From positions 1 through 64,000 of the forward strand of contig CACYPV010000002.1 in the NCBI GenBank assembly GCA_902776375.1: a DNA stretch of 64,000 bases, given 5' to 3'. Position 1 is the first letter of the stretch. Each line of letters starts with the position of its first letter. Positions 16,611-24,984 of this stretch are shown here, in pieces. The position numbers and the translations under genes were made by a program. This stretch comes from an uncultured Ruminococcus sp. GTDB lineage: Bacteria > Bacillota > Clostridia > Oscillospirales > Acutalibacteraceae. The notes beneath the pieces were generated by a model, which ran no database searches, was not told the DNA's origin, and saw only the letters and a program-made list of their open reading frames with translations.

Positions 16611-18149
16611 TTATTCCGCGTCTGAGGTGTATTTCATCAGTTTTGCGAAGTCGGCTTGCGACATTTCGGGATACAGATGGCTGCCTCTGCCGACGAGACA
16701 TCCGTACTTTTTGACGTCGGCGAGGGTCTTTGCCGAGGTGATGCCCTCGCAGGTAACGGTGAGGTGAGCCTTTGCCGCCTGTTCAAATACGCTTTCGACG
16801 TCGCTGTCGGCGGAGATGAGGTCGAGATCAAGACAGAGCTCATCCGCGTCGACCTTGCCGAGCTTGACGAAGTTGCCGGTGAAGTTGCAGATGTTGACCT
16901 TATAGCCGTTCTGCAGGAATTCTTTTTCTGCTTTTTTTGCCTCGTCGTGGCAGATGATGTAGGCGCTTTCGTCGATAGCTACCTCGAGGTTGCGCGGCTC
17001 AAGTCCGTATTCGTCGACAAGCGACTGGATGGTATCGAACGCGTCGATAGCCAGAAGGTCGGTTTTGCGGATGTCGAGCACGATGGGGACGGGGTGAACG
17101 CCGCTGTCGATCCAGTCGCGCAGCGTGGAGCAGACCTGATCCCAGATGTGCTGGTCGAGCTTTGCGATAAAGCCGTCGGACTCGACTATGGGGAGATAGA
17201 CCGAGGGCTGCACTCTACCGAGCACGGGATGGTTCCACTGCAGCTTGCACTCGGCTTTTACGACGTTGCGGTCGGACAGGTTGCACACGGGCTCGAGCAT
17301 GAAAGTGAACTCGCCGTGGCGCAGACCCGAAAGGATGTCGATCATCATTCGCTGCTCCTGAGCGGGATCCACGTTCTCGCGGCTGAGGCTCATTGTGCTG
17401 TTGGTGCGGATGATGTTGAGCGTTTCTATCATTTTTTCGGTGTTGAGGTACTGCTTGGCGCGTATCTGCTCATCCGCCGAGGGCTGGATGTAGATGTGGA
17501 ATTTTTCGGTGAACATGGAGTATTCGCGCAGCATGATGTTCCACACCAGCCTGTAGGCTATGTTGAAAAGAATGGAGAGGATAACGCCCGCGATAGAGGT
17601 GTAGAACGCCGTGGAAATACCTTGCAGCAGGTTTTCGATACTTTCCATCGTGGCTTCGGCGGTGGTGAAGGCGACGGTGCTGATACCGGTAACCAGTCCG
17701 AGGAAGGTACCGAGCAGACCCAGAGCGGTGAGGATACCGGAGATCTGCAGCACGACGCCGCGCCAGCTGTGGATAGAGAGGCTCTCGTCGTTGATGACGT
17801 CCTCGATATCGCTGATGACTACGCCCTTTTCCTCCTGATCCTTCACCATGTCCATATAGGTGTCGAACATGTCGTCGAGCCTTTTTTGCCTGAAAAACGG
17901 CTTGACGCTTGTGACAGCCGTCCAAACGTTGTCGGCGTTGACCTCGCGGGAGAGGTCGATGCTGTCCTGTCCGGTTTTAAAGCCGTCGCAGTATAGGAGA
18001 TTTGGCACAAGACCGAACGCAAGACCCGCGGCAATGGTCGCGGTCATGACGCCGATTATCAGCACGGAAAGGAAGTCCGGCGCCAAAACAGCGAGCAGTA
18101 CGCAGATGGCGAGGAATACCAAGCATAGGATGATGATTACTTTTTTCAT
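16611..18149 (-). CDS. MotA/TolQ/ExbB-like channel fused to degenerate EAL domain
   Basis: 512 residues. Two N-terminal helices (about 3-50), a cytoplasmic segment, then the proton-channel core (GLLGTFLGLVTGI near 148-160 and GISTAFYTSIAGVILSILF near 180-200) give a MotA/TolQ-type four-helix plan. Residues about 270-505 form an EAL-type domain. Glu300 of the EAL triad remains (ECK), but the downstream DDFG is replaced by CNFT, the catalytic Lys position is Cys, and QGY is RGS, so c-di-GMP hydrolysis is very unlikely. It is the first gene of the operon, with a strong GGAGG ribosome site and its own promoter. The partner is the MotB-like protein 51 nt downstream. The fusion would let a cytoplasmic signal gate an ion-driven envelope machine (inference). 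Confidence 0.85.
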   Translation of the reverse strand: MKKVIIILCLVFLAICVLLAVLAPDFLSVLIIGVMTATIAAGLAFGLVPNLLYCDGFKTGQDSIDLSREVNADNVWTAVTSVKPFFRQKRLDDMFDTYMDMVKDQEEKGVVISDIEDVINDESLSIHSWRGVVLQISGILTALGLLGTFLGLVTGISTVAFTTAEATMESIENLLQGISTAFYTSIAGVILSILFNIAYRLVWNIMLREYSMFTEKFHIYIQPSADEQIRAKQYLNTEKMIETLNIIRTNSTMSLSRENVDPAQEQRMMIDILSGLRHGEFTFMLEPVCNLSDRNVVKAECKLQWNHPVLGRVQPSVYLPIVESDGFIAKLDQHIWDQVCSTLRDWIDSGVHPVPIVLDIRKTDLLAIDAFDTIQSLVDEYGLEPRNLEVAIDESAYIICHDEAKKAEKEFLQNGYKVNICNFTGNFVKLGKVDADELCLDLDLISADSDVESVFEQAAKAHLTVTCEGITSAKTLADVKKYGCLVGRGSHLYPEMSQADFAKLMKYTSDAE

Positions 18150-18240
18150 TTTTCCTCCTGAGGCAATGTTTCAAAAAGTAAAAAATGAGGTTTCATGTAT
18201 TAGTCTGAAACTGTTTTTTGCATAATTAGAATAATATAAT

Positions 18241-18270
18241 ATTATAGCAAATTTTTTACTATCGTGTCAA
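18241..18270 (-). promoter_or_regulatory. Sigma-A promoter of the stator-like operon
   Basis: Reading the minus strand, TTGACA (18265-18270) and TATAAT (18241-18246) are both perfect and 18 bp apart, about 95 bp before the start codon at 18149. This separates the three-gene operon from the polysaccharide operon upstream. Confidence 0.8.
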
Positions 18271-18340
18271 TAGTCGGGGAATAATGTTTTTTTATAATAT
18301 TTGGTATACGGCTTTTATTCGGCGTAAAAAAGCTGAACGA

Positions 18341-18381
18341 CCCCCATTATCAAACATCATACCCAAGAAATACTATGGGGT
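18341..18381 (-). terminator. Possible hairpin at the end of the polysaccharide operon
   Basis: CCCCAT next to the stop codon can pair with ATGGGG about 30 nt further on the minus strand, followed after 8 nt by a run of six Ts. The loop is long and the pairing short, so this is a weak call. Confidence 0.3.
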
Positions 18382-19656
18382 TTATTTTTTGATTATGTCA
18401 CGCAGGCGGACAGAGCCCCATTTGAAGGCGTTCCAAGGAATGTCGGATTTGTTATAGACGTCGAACCAGAAACCCTCGAGCACTATGTCATGCTCGGAGA
18501 CGCCCGAGAAGCTGTCTTGTGTGAAAAGGATAAGCTCTCCGCGGTAGGTGCCGTCGACTATACCGGTGAAATCTATATCGAGGTCTATCGAGTTTTTGCC
18601 GGGCTCGATGACGCCTACGTCGGTGCAGATGCCTGAGCCGATCTTCCTGTCGTAAACGTCGTAGAAGCCGATGCGTATTTTGGCGTGCTCGACCTTTATT
18701 TCGGAATCGATAACGACCCTTGCGGACGCGTGCTCACCGTTACTGAATATATTTTCATCCTTGCCGAGAAATTCTATGGACTTAAAGGTCATATAGCGCG
18801 TGTTTTCGACCCTGTTGTAGCGCTTGGCGTTTGTGAGGTCGACGAATGAGGATCTGTCCTTTTTTTGGATCTGCGAATAGATGGCTATTGCCTCGTCTAC
18901 GTCGCCGTCAAAAACGATCTTGCCGTGATCCATTACCACGCAGCGGTCGCAAAGCTGGCGGATGGTGTTCATATTGTGGCTTACGTAGAGGATGGTTTTG
19001 CCCTCGGAGGAGGACACCTCGCTCATTTTGTTAAGACACTTTTGCTGGAATTTGACGTCGCCTACGGCAAGCACCTCGTCCATTACGAGGATGTCGGCGT
19101 CGAGGTGAGCGGAGACGGAGAACGCGAGCTTTACGTACATTCCCGAGGAGTAGCGCTTTACGGGGGTGTCGATAAACTTGCGGCACTCGGAAAACTCGAT
19201 TATCTTCTCGATCTTGCTGTCGACCTCGGCGCGGCTCATGCCCAGAATGGCGCCGTTGAGGTAGATGTTTTCGCGGCCGGTGAGCTCCTCGTGGAAGCCT
19301 GTGCCGACCTCGAGCATCGAGGACACTCTGCCGTCGACGTAGATCTTGCCCTCGGTGGGCGCGGTGATGCGCGAGAACACTTTGAGCAGGGTGGATTTTC
19401 CGGCGCCGTTGTGGCCTATGATGCCGATTTTTTCACCTTTGTAAATAGTGAGATCGATGCCGTCGAGCGCCAAAAAGGTGGCGTTTTTTTCGTGGAACTT
19501 TTTTCCTATTACGGCGTTGGGATCCTCTTTGCCGCGTTTGCGCGCGAGCCAGCTTTGAATATCGCCCTGAAGGGTGCCGCCGCCTATAACGCCGAGGCGG
19601 TATCTCTTTTTTAATCCGACGATTTTTACCGCTATGTCTTGTTCTGATCTGTTCAT
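18382..19656 (-). CDS. Polysaccharide ABC exporter ATPase (Wzt/TagH-like)
   Basis: 424 residues. The nucleotide-binding domain (about 1-255) has Walker A GIIGHNGAGKSTLLK, the polysaccharide-exporter signature KRYSSGMYVKLAFS and Walker B ILVMDEVLAVGD. The C-terminal part (about 280-424) resembles the Wzt substrate-recognition domain that binds the finished glycan end, as opposed to a short TagH. It powers export of undecaprenol-linked glycan with the permease encoded 3 nt upstream. It is the last gene of the 38517-to-18382 operon. A Wzt-like C-terminal domain implies that a defined cap or chain end is recognised before export. Confidence 0.92.
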   Translation of the reverse strand: MNRSEQDIAVKIVGLKKRYRLGVIGGGTLQGDIQSWLARKRGKEDPNAVIGKKFHEKNATFLALDGIDLTIYKGEKIGIIGHNGAGKSTLLKVFSRITAPTEGKIYVDGRVSSMLEVGTGFHEELTGRENIYLNGAILGMSRAEVDSKIEKIIEFSECRKFIDTPVKRYSSGMYVKLAFSVSAHLDADILVMDEVLAVGDVKFQQKCLNKMSEVSSSEGKTILYVSHNMNTIRQLCDRCVVMDHGKIVFDGDVDEAIAIYSQIQKKDRSSFVDLTNAKRYNRVENTRYMTFKSIEFLGKDENIFSNGEHASARVVIDSEIKVEHAKIRIGFYDVYDRKIGSGICTDVGVIEPGKNSIDLDIDFTGIVDGTYRGELILFTQDSFSGVSEHDIVLEGFWFDVYNKSDIPWNAFKWGSVRLRDIIKK

Positions 19657-19659
19657 ATA

Positions 19660-20502
19660 TCACACCGTATCCATAAAGGTCCTTTCGACCTTGTTAAATA
19701 GCATTATTCCGATAAGTAAGACTATGACGGACACACCCCAGCTTATTCCCCAGAAGAGGAAGGGAGTGGTTCCCGAGCCGAGCCAGCCATAGCGCATGAG
19801 CTCGATGACGGGCGAAACGGGGTTGCACATCATGACGTTGTACATTTTGTCTGAAAGCGACGACGCGCTGAGAATAACGGGGGAGAAGTACATCCACAAT
19901 TGCAGACCGAAGCTTACCATGACCTGGAGGTCGCGGTATTTTGTGGTGAGCGAGGAGATGATGATACCGAAGCCCGTGCCGAGCACCGCGAGGTTGAGCA
20001 CCAGCAGCGGAGTGAGCGCGGCGACCCATGTGATGTGTACATTTGCGCCCTGAAGTATGAATACAAGCAGGAAGCCGAGGAGGATCAAAAACTGTATCAC
20101 AAAGTTTATGAGCGATGAGATCGCCGAGGCTATGGGCGAGGTCATGCGCGGGAAGTAGATTTTTCCGAACAGTCTTGCGTTGGAAAGGAAGGTGTTTGCT
20201 GTGCTTGTTACGCAGGCGGAGAAATAAAGCCACGCCACGTTGCCCGACATGTAGAACAGAAGCTCGGGCACGCCGTCGGTGGATAGTCCCGCCATGTTGC
20301 CGAAGACGATAGTTTGAACGATGGTGACAAACAGAGGTTGGATGACGAACCACAGCGGTCCTAGAATAGTTTGTTTGTAGCGGGTGGTGAAGTCGCGTTT
20401 GACAAACAGCCACACAAGGTCGCGGTAATGCCAAACCTCTTTAAGCTTTAAGTCGACAAGCTTATGGTCTGATTCGATTATTGCTGTCCATTTTTTTGAC
20501 AA
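19660..20502 (-). CDS. Polysaccharide ABC exporter permease (Wzm/TagG-like)
   Basis: 280 residues, six predicted helices, ABC-2 superfamily. The N-terminal amphipathic part with WLFVKRDFTTRYKQTILGPLW is the hallmark of TagG/Wzm/RfbA exporters. It works with the adjacent ATPase to move lipid-linked glycan outward. The start appears to be TTG at 20502, with GGAGGG about 6 nt upstream. Confidence 0.92.
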   Translation of the reverse strand: MSKKWTAIIESDHKLVDLKLKEVWHYRDLVWLFVKRDFTTRYKQTILGPLWFVIQPLFVTIVQTIVFGNMAGLSTDGVPELLFYMSGNVAWLYFSACVTSTANTFLSNARLFGKIYFPRMTSPIASAISSLINFVIQFLILLGFLLVFILQGANVHITWVAALTPLLVLNLAVLGTGFGIIISSLTTKYRDLQVMVSFGLQLWMYFSPVILSASSLSDKMYNVMMCNPVSPVIELMRYGWLGSGTTPFLFWGISWGVSVIVLLIGIMLFNKVERTFMDTV

Positions 20503-20518
20503 ACCATTTCCCTCCGAT

Positions 20519-21583
20519 CTATTTGTTCTGTGTTTTGTGATACAGCTTGATTATGAACTGCGGACAAAGCTTTGCAAGCTTGCCGCGGAACCTCGCTTTC
20601 TTTTTGGAGCGGAGCTTCGAGTTGTAATACTCTTTTCCGCTTTGCGGCGGAATGGGGGTGAAGTCATAATCGAAGTTGTTCTTTTGGCGCTGATATGACG
20701 CTGTGTATTCTTCGTTTTCGAGCACGCCCGAAAGCTGCGCGATTTTTTCATCGTCAGGCAGATCCGACGAGAGGATTTTGTCGGTCACCCAGATGCCCGC
20801 AAGCAGGATCCTTCCGTCTATGACGTGGTTGAGCTTGTCGGTAAGGGTGTTGTGATCGCGGCAATGATCGCGCACATAAAGGTTGACCCTCAAAAGCCGC
20901 GCAAAAGCTTCTTTTCCGCTGTATGAGGTGATGGAGCGCGTGCCGTATTTTATATAGTGATAATCCAAATCGTCGATGAGAACGACCGACTTTGCCTTGT
21001 GCATATATTGGATGACGAGCATGGTGTCGGAGCCCTGCTTGACGTCTTCTTCGATGCGCAGAGGCTTGAGCAGCTCGGAGCGGTACACCTTGGCGTAGAA
21101 ATAATTGAGCCGGCGTTCCTCGAGCAGGGTCGGGATCCAGTCCTGCAGCTCGGCTTCGCTTATGAAGGTTTCGCCGCGCGGGGGCGTTTCTGCCGTTTGG
21201 ACCATGTCTTTTTCGCGCAGGTACTTTACGCGGGAGATGGCGAGGTCGGCGTTGTATTTTTCGATGGCGTCCACCAGATGGCGGAGGTAATCGGGGGTGA
21301 CGATGTCGTCGCCGTCGACGAAGGCGGTAAGCGGAGTGTCGATGTGTTGGAGCGACAGATTTTTGATTCTTGCGATACCGATATGCTCGCTCGCGATGAC
21401 CTTTATCCGCTCGTCTTCCGCTGCGCGCTGACGGCAGATCTCGAGGCTGTTGTCCGAGGAACCGTCGTCGAGAACAAGCAGGCAATAGTCTGTAAAGGTC
21501 TGCGCCTTCATGCAGTCGAAAAATCGGGGAAGATATTCGGCTATGTTATATGTGGTCACTATGACTGTCAATTTACAGTCCAT
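20519..21583 (-). CDS. GT2-family glycosyltransferase
   Basis: 354 residues, GT-A fold. The N-terminus LTVIVTTYNIAEYLPRF, the nucleotide-binding LDDGSSDNS and the metal site FVDGDD mark family 2. The C-terminal 150 residues are of the CDP-glycerol or teichoic-acid associated type. It is clearly paralogous to the protein at 22758 (same YNIA.YL.RFF.C.KAQTF pattern and similar C-terminus). Sugar and acceptor are unknown. It begins 4 nt after the stop codon of the GT4 gene at 21588. Confidence 0.87.
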   Translation of the reverse strand: MDCKLTVIVTTYNIAEYLPRFFDCMKAQTFTDYCLLVLDDGSSDNSLEICRQRAAEDERIKVIASEHIGIARIKNLSLQHIDTPLTAFVDGDDIVTPDYLRHLVDAIEKYNADLAISRVKYLREKDMVQTAETPPRGETFISEAELQDWIPTLLEERRLNYFYAKVYRSELLKPLRIEEDVKQGSDTMLVIQYMHKAKSVVLIDDLDYHYIKYGTRSITSYSGKEAFARLLRVNLYVRDHCRDHNTLTDKLNHVIDGRILLAGIWVTDKILSSDLPDDEKIAQLSGVLENEEYTASYQRQKNNFDYDFTPIPPQSGKEYYNSKLRSKKKARFRGKLAKLCPQFIIKLYHKTQNK

Positions 21584-21587
21584 GCGG

Positions 21588-22739
21588 TCATTCTTCCTTT
21601 CCGAGAAGTGATATGATTTGGTTTGTTATCTTGTTTTCGTCGAAAAAGCTCTGCCTCGCTTTTGCTTTTTCACGGTATTCAGAAAGCAGTTCGGAATGTT
21701 CGACGATTTGCTTTAGTCCGTTATACAATCCTTCATCGCTGTTTTTTACAAGTATTCCGTATTTTCCGCCGTCCAAGATCTCGCGGGGACCCGTACAGTC
21801 GGTGCTGAGCACCGGTACCCCGAGGATGAGCGCTTCCGCGACCGTGAGGTTGAAGCCCTCGTAGTAGGATGAGCACACCAGCAGGTCGGCGTTTTTTATG
21901 TAGGGGTAGGGGTTCTTTTGCAGCCCGTGAAGCGTGATATAGCTTTCGGCGTTACGATCCTTTACCGCCTTTTGGAATTTTTCGTAATCTTCTCCGCCGC
22001 CGACGATTGAAAGGGAGATATCGGCGCCTTCATTGTGGAGCTTTGTCACGGCGTTTATCAGTCTGAGCTGACCCTTTGAGCTGTCGTGAAGCCGCGCGAC
22101 GACTGCCGCGTGAAGCTTGGCGCGGGGATATTTTTCGGGCGGGGTTTCCTCAGCCAGCGCGCGTATCCTTTCCGCGGGGAGCAGATTGTAGATAGTGGCG
22201 AGGTTGCCGGTGTCGCCTACTGTTTCGATGAAACCTGCCTGCGCTTCGTTTGAAACGCAGATAACTCGGTCGAAGGATGAGTATGCGGCAAACACCTCGC
22301 CGGCGCTGCGAAAATTGTTTTGGAAGCCCTTTGCTCTGCGGAAATCATTGTGCACCCACGCAAGGTGAACGGCGGCGCGGTCGGTTGAGCCGCTTATGAT
22401 CTTTACGGGAAGTCCCCTGAAAAAAGCGATCTCAACGTCGAATTTCTCTTTTCCTACATAGTAGTTGTAGAGCTGCTCTGCCTTTGCGCGGGTCTCCCAC
22501 ATGCCGTCGTCGTAGTATTTGCTGCGCAGATACGGGAGCTTTTGCCCGAGGTGCGCTTTGTATGGCTTGTGTATCAGGCGAACTTTGTCCGAGAGCTCGT
22601 ATTGCAGATCTGTTTTATTGTCCAGCAGCATCAGGGTGACGCTGTTGCCGAGCGAATCGAGCTTGTTGGCGAGGGTGACCGCCATTTTTTCCATCCCGCC
22701 TACGACCAAGGACGGCAGAACAAAGAGTATTTTTTTCAT
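21588..22739 (-). CDS. GT4-family glycosyltransferase
   Basis: 383 residues, GT-B fold. N-terminal MKKILFVLPSLVVGGMEKMA and C-terminal SSYYEGFNLTVAEALILGVPVLSTD with the E-x7-E type motif define family 4. It is paralogous to the protein at 23831, sharing PYLRSKYYDDGMWE-like and FDVEIAFF.GL segments. With the GT2 gene after it, it forms one of two tandem GT4-GT2 pairs. Confidence 0.87.
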   Translation of the reverse strand: MKKILFVLPSLVVGGMEKMAVTLANKLDSLGNSVTLMLLDNKTDLQYELSDKVRLIHKPYKAHLGQKLPYLRSKYYDDGMWETRAKAEQLYNYYVGKEKFDVEIAFFRGLPVKIISGSTDRAAVHLAWVHNDFRRAKGFQNNFRSAGEVFAAYSSFDRVICVSNEAQAGFIETVGDTGNLATIYNLLPAERIRALAEETPPEKYPRAKLHAAVVARLHDSSKGQLRLINAVTKLHNEGADISLSIVGGGEDYEKFQKAVKDRNAESYITLHGLQKNPYPYIKNADLLVCSSYYEGFNLTVAEALILGVPVLSTDCTGPREILDGGKYGILVKNSDEGLYNGLKQIVEHSELLSEYREKAKARQSFFDENKITNQIISLLGKEE

Positions 22740-22757
22740 TTTTTGCCTTTCGATAAA

Positions 22758-23834
22758 TCAGTGGTTTCGCATTTTGCGGTATAGCTTAAGCAGCGGTTTT
22801 GGGATCTTGCCGCGCATTTTTTCTTTTTTGGCGTCGTTTTCGGCGTCGCGGTAGACCGCGGCGGTTTCGTCGATATACGCGAGCGCTTCATCCGGTGGGA
22901 TGACGCGGAAATAAAGCTCGGAGGCTTTGTCTTTTTGGCGTTCGTAGGAAGCTGAGTATTCTTCGTTTTGAGCGACCTGCGACGCTCTTTTGTGCTTTTC
23001 GTTTGTCGGAAGCGGCGCGCCCGCGATACGCTGGAGCGCGGCTCTGCCGGTAAACAGGATCCTGACATCTATCGCTTCTTCCATTTCAGGGGTGTAAAAT
23101 CCTTTGCGGCGCATCAGGTCGCGGACATAGAGGTTGAGGCGCAGCAGCCGCGAGAAGTATTCGTCGCCCTTGTATGAGGTGACCGAGCGGCTTTTGTAGC
23201 GTATGTAGTTGTAGTCGTAGTTTTCGATGACCGCGATGCTGTTGATTTTTACGACATACTGGCAGTTTATTACGGTGTCGCTGCCCTGCATCACGTCGGG
23301 CTCGACGCGGACGTCTTTCAGCGGTTCGGTGCGGTAAAGCCTGCCGTACAGGTAATTGAGCCTGTTTTCGGCGAGCAGAGCCGGAAGTACTTGGCGTATT
23401 TGTTCACCTTCAAACAGCTCTTCGCTGCGCGCGACGAAACGCGAGGTCTCTTCAAGCGCTTCATTGCGGAAAATGACGTTTGAGATGACCATATCGGCGT
23501 TGTATTTATGCTGCGCGTCAATCAGATGCTTAAGGTAATCTTTGTCGAAATAATCGTCGCCGTCGAGCGAGGTGGTGAAGGGAGTGTCGAGCATTGACAG
23601 GGCGATGTTCCTCGCCTGCGATATGCCGACGTGTTCCAAATGCACTACGCGGATACGGTCGTCTTGTGCGGCGTGATTTTCGCAGACGGACAGACTGTTG
23701 TCGGTTGAGCCGTCGTCGATGATAAGCGCCATGTAATCCTCAAAGGTCTGAGCTTTAAGGCACTCGAAAAACCTTTCGAGATACGGCGCGATGTTATAAA
23801 CGGTAACTATGATGGTGATAAGTCTTTTGCTCAT
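22758..23834 (-). CDS. GT2-family glycosyltransferase (paralog of 20519)
   Basis: 358 residues with ITIIVTVYNIAPYLERF, IDDGSTDNS and SLDGDD. It matches the protein at 20519 through the N-terminal domain and the Y..R..N....RL.GR-type C-terminal part. It overlaps the upstream GT4 stop codon by 4 nt (ATGA), indicating translational coupling. Confidence 0.87.
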   Translation of the reverse strand: MSKRLITIIVTVYNIAPYLERFFECLKAQTFEDYMALIIDDGSTDNSLSVCENHAAQDDRIRVVHLEHVGISQARNIALSMLDTPFTTSLDGDDYFDKDYLKHLIDAQHKYNADMVISNVIFRNEALEETSRFVARSEELFEGEQIRQVLPALLAENRLNYLYGRLYRTEPLKDVRVEPDVMQGSDTVINCQYVVKINSIAVIENYDYNYIRYKSRSVTSYKGDEYFSRLLRLNLYVRDLMRRKGFYTPEMEEAIDVRILFTGRAALQRIAGAPLPTNEKHKRASQVAQNEEYSASYERQKDKASELYFRVIPPDEALAYIDETAAVYRDAENDAKKEKMRGKIPKPLLKLYRKMRNH

Positions 23835-24973
23835 TTGGTTTTCTTGTCCTCAAAAACACCGGCGATCTGTTTTAACGCTGTGTTGTCGTCAAAAAACTTG
23901 ATCCGGCGGGTGGTCATTACTCTGTATTCTTTCAGCAGCGCGGGGTCGTCATAGAGCTTTCTGAGCCCGTTAAGCAGAGCGTCCTCGCTGTTTTCGACAA
24001 GCAAGCCGTATTTTCCGCCGTCGAGGATCTCGCGCGGGCCGGCGCAGTCGGTGCTCAATACGGGGATACCCAGAACCATAGCCTCGGCTATAGTGAGGTT
24101 GTAGCCCTCGGAGTAGGAGGCGCAAACAGACAGGGTCGCGTCCTTCATGTAGGGGTACGGGTTGCTGCCGCCTTCAACGGTGAAAATGCAGTCCTCGGCG
24201 CCGAGCTCGCGGATATAATCATCGACGGGCTTTTTTTTGCCGCCGCCTACGTAGAGGAGAGAGATGTCCTTGCCCTCTTTTTTGAGCGCGGATATACAGC
24301 GGAACAGCCTTTCATAGCCCTTGAGCTTGTTGAATCTGCCGACCGTAACAACGTGAAAAGCCGCTTTGTTTACTTTGACATCCGGCTCCTGAGCCGCCTT
24401 TTTACGGATTTGATCGAAGGGCAGCATGTTGTATATCGTTGTAACGTTTCCCGTGTCGCCGACAACGTTGATGTAGCTTTGCCTGGCGGCGTTGCTGACG
24501 CAGACGATGTTGTCCATTTTTTTGTAGAGCTTTATGTATTTATCCCAGTTTTCGGGGATAGCGTCTGTTTGGTTTTCCATATCGTGGTGGATCCACGCTA
24601 TCTTTTTTGCGCGTTTGTTTGTTGAGCCGCCGACTATCTGAACGGCAAGCCCGTGGAAAAACGCTATTTCCACGTCGAATTTACCTTTTACGTAGTATTT
24701 GTAGAGTTTTTTGGGAGAGGCGCGAAGCTCCCACATGCAGTCGTCATAGAATTTGTGGCGGATATAGGGGATCTTTGCGCCGAAGTGTTGGTTGGGCGCT
24801 CTGTAAATAAAATGAACGCGTTCGTCCAGATCGCATTTAAGGTCGATCATCGGCTTCCATGTTACTATGGTGACGTCATATCCGCTGCTGACAAGCTTGT
24901 TGGCAAGCGTTACCTGCAAGCGTTCCGCGCCGCCGATCCGCAGCGATTGTATAACAAACAGAATTTTTTTCAA
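23831..24973 (-). CDS. GT4-family glycosyltransferase (paralog of 21588)
   Basis: About 380 residues with KKILFVIQSLRIGGAERLQ at the N-terminus and SYSEGYNLTIAEAMVLGIPVLSTD in the donor domain. The start is placed at TTG 24973 because GGGGG lies 5 nt before it and the paralog at 22739 begins at the same residue; an upstream TTG at 24997 would overlap the previous gene. It probably adds a sugar next to that added by its coupled GT2 partner. Confidence 0.82.
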   Translation of the reverse strand: MKKILFVIQSLRIGGAERLQVTLANKLVSSGYDVTIVTWKPMIDLKCDLDERVHFIYRAPNQHFGAKIPYIRHKFYDDCMWELRASPKKLYKYYVKGKFDVEIAFFHGLAVQIVGGSTNKRAKKIAWIHHDMENQTDAIPENWDKYIKLYKKMDNIVCVSNAARQSYINVVGDTGNVTTIYNMLPFDQIRKKAAQEPDVKVNKAAFHVVTVGRFNKLKGYERLFRCISALKKEGKDISLLYVGGGKKKPVDDYIRELGAEDCIFTVEGGSNPYPYMKDATLSVCASYSEGYNLTIAEAMVLGIPVLSTDCAGPREILDGGKYGLLVENSEDALLNGLRKLYDDPALLKEYRVMTTRRIKFFDDNTALKQIAGVFEDKKTK

Positions 24974-24984
24974 GATTACCCCCG

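Noticed and set aside
13496..18149. Zorya-type anti-phage system
   Set aside because: A MotA-like and MotB-like pair is shared with Zorya, but there is no OmpA-like domain on the MotB-like protein, no long coiled tail on the channel subunit, and no helicase or nuclease gene beside them.
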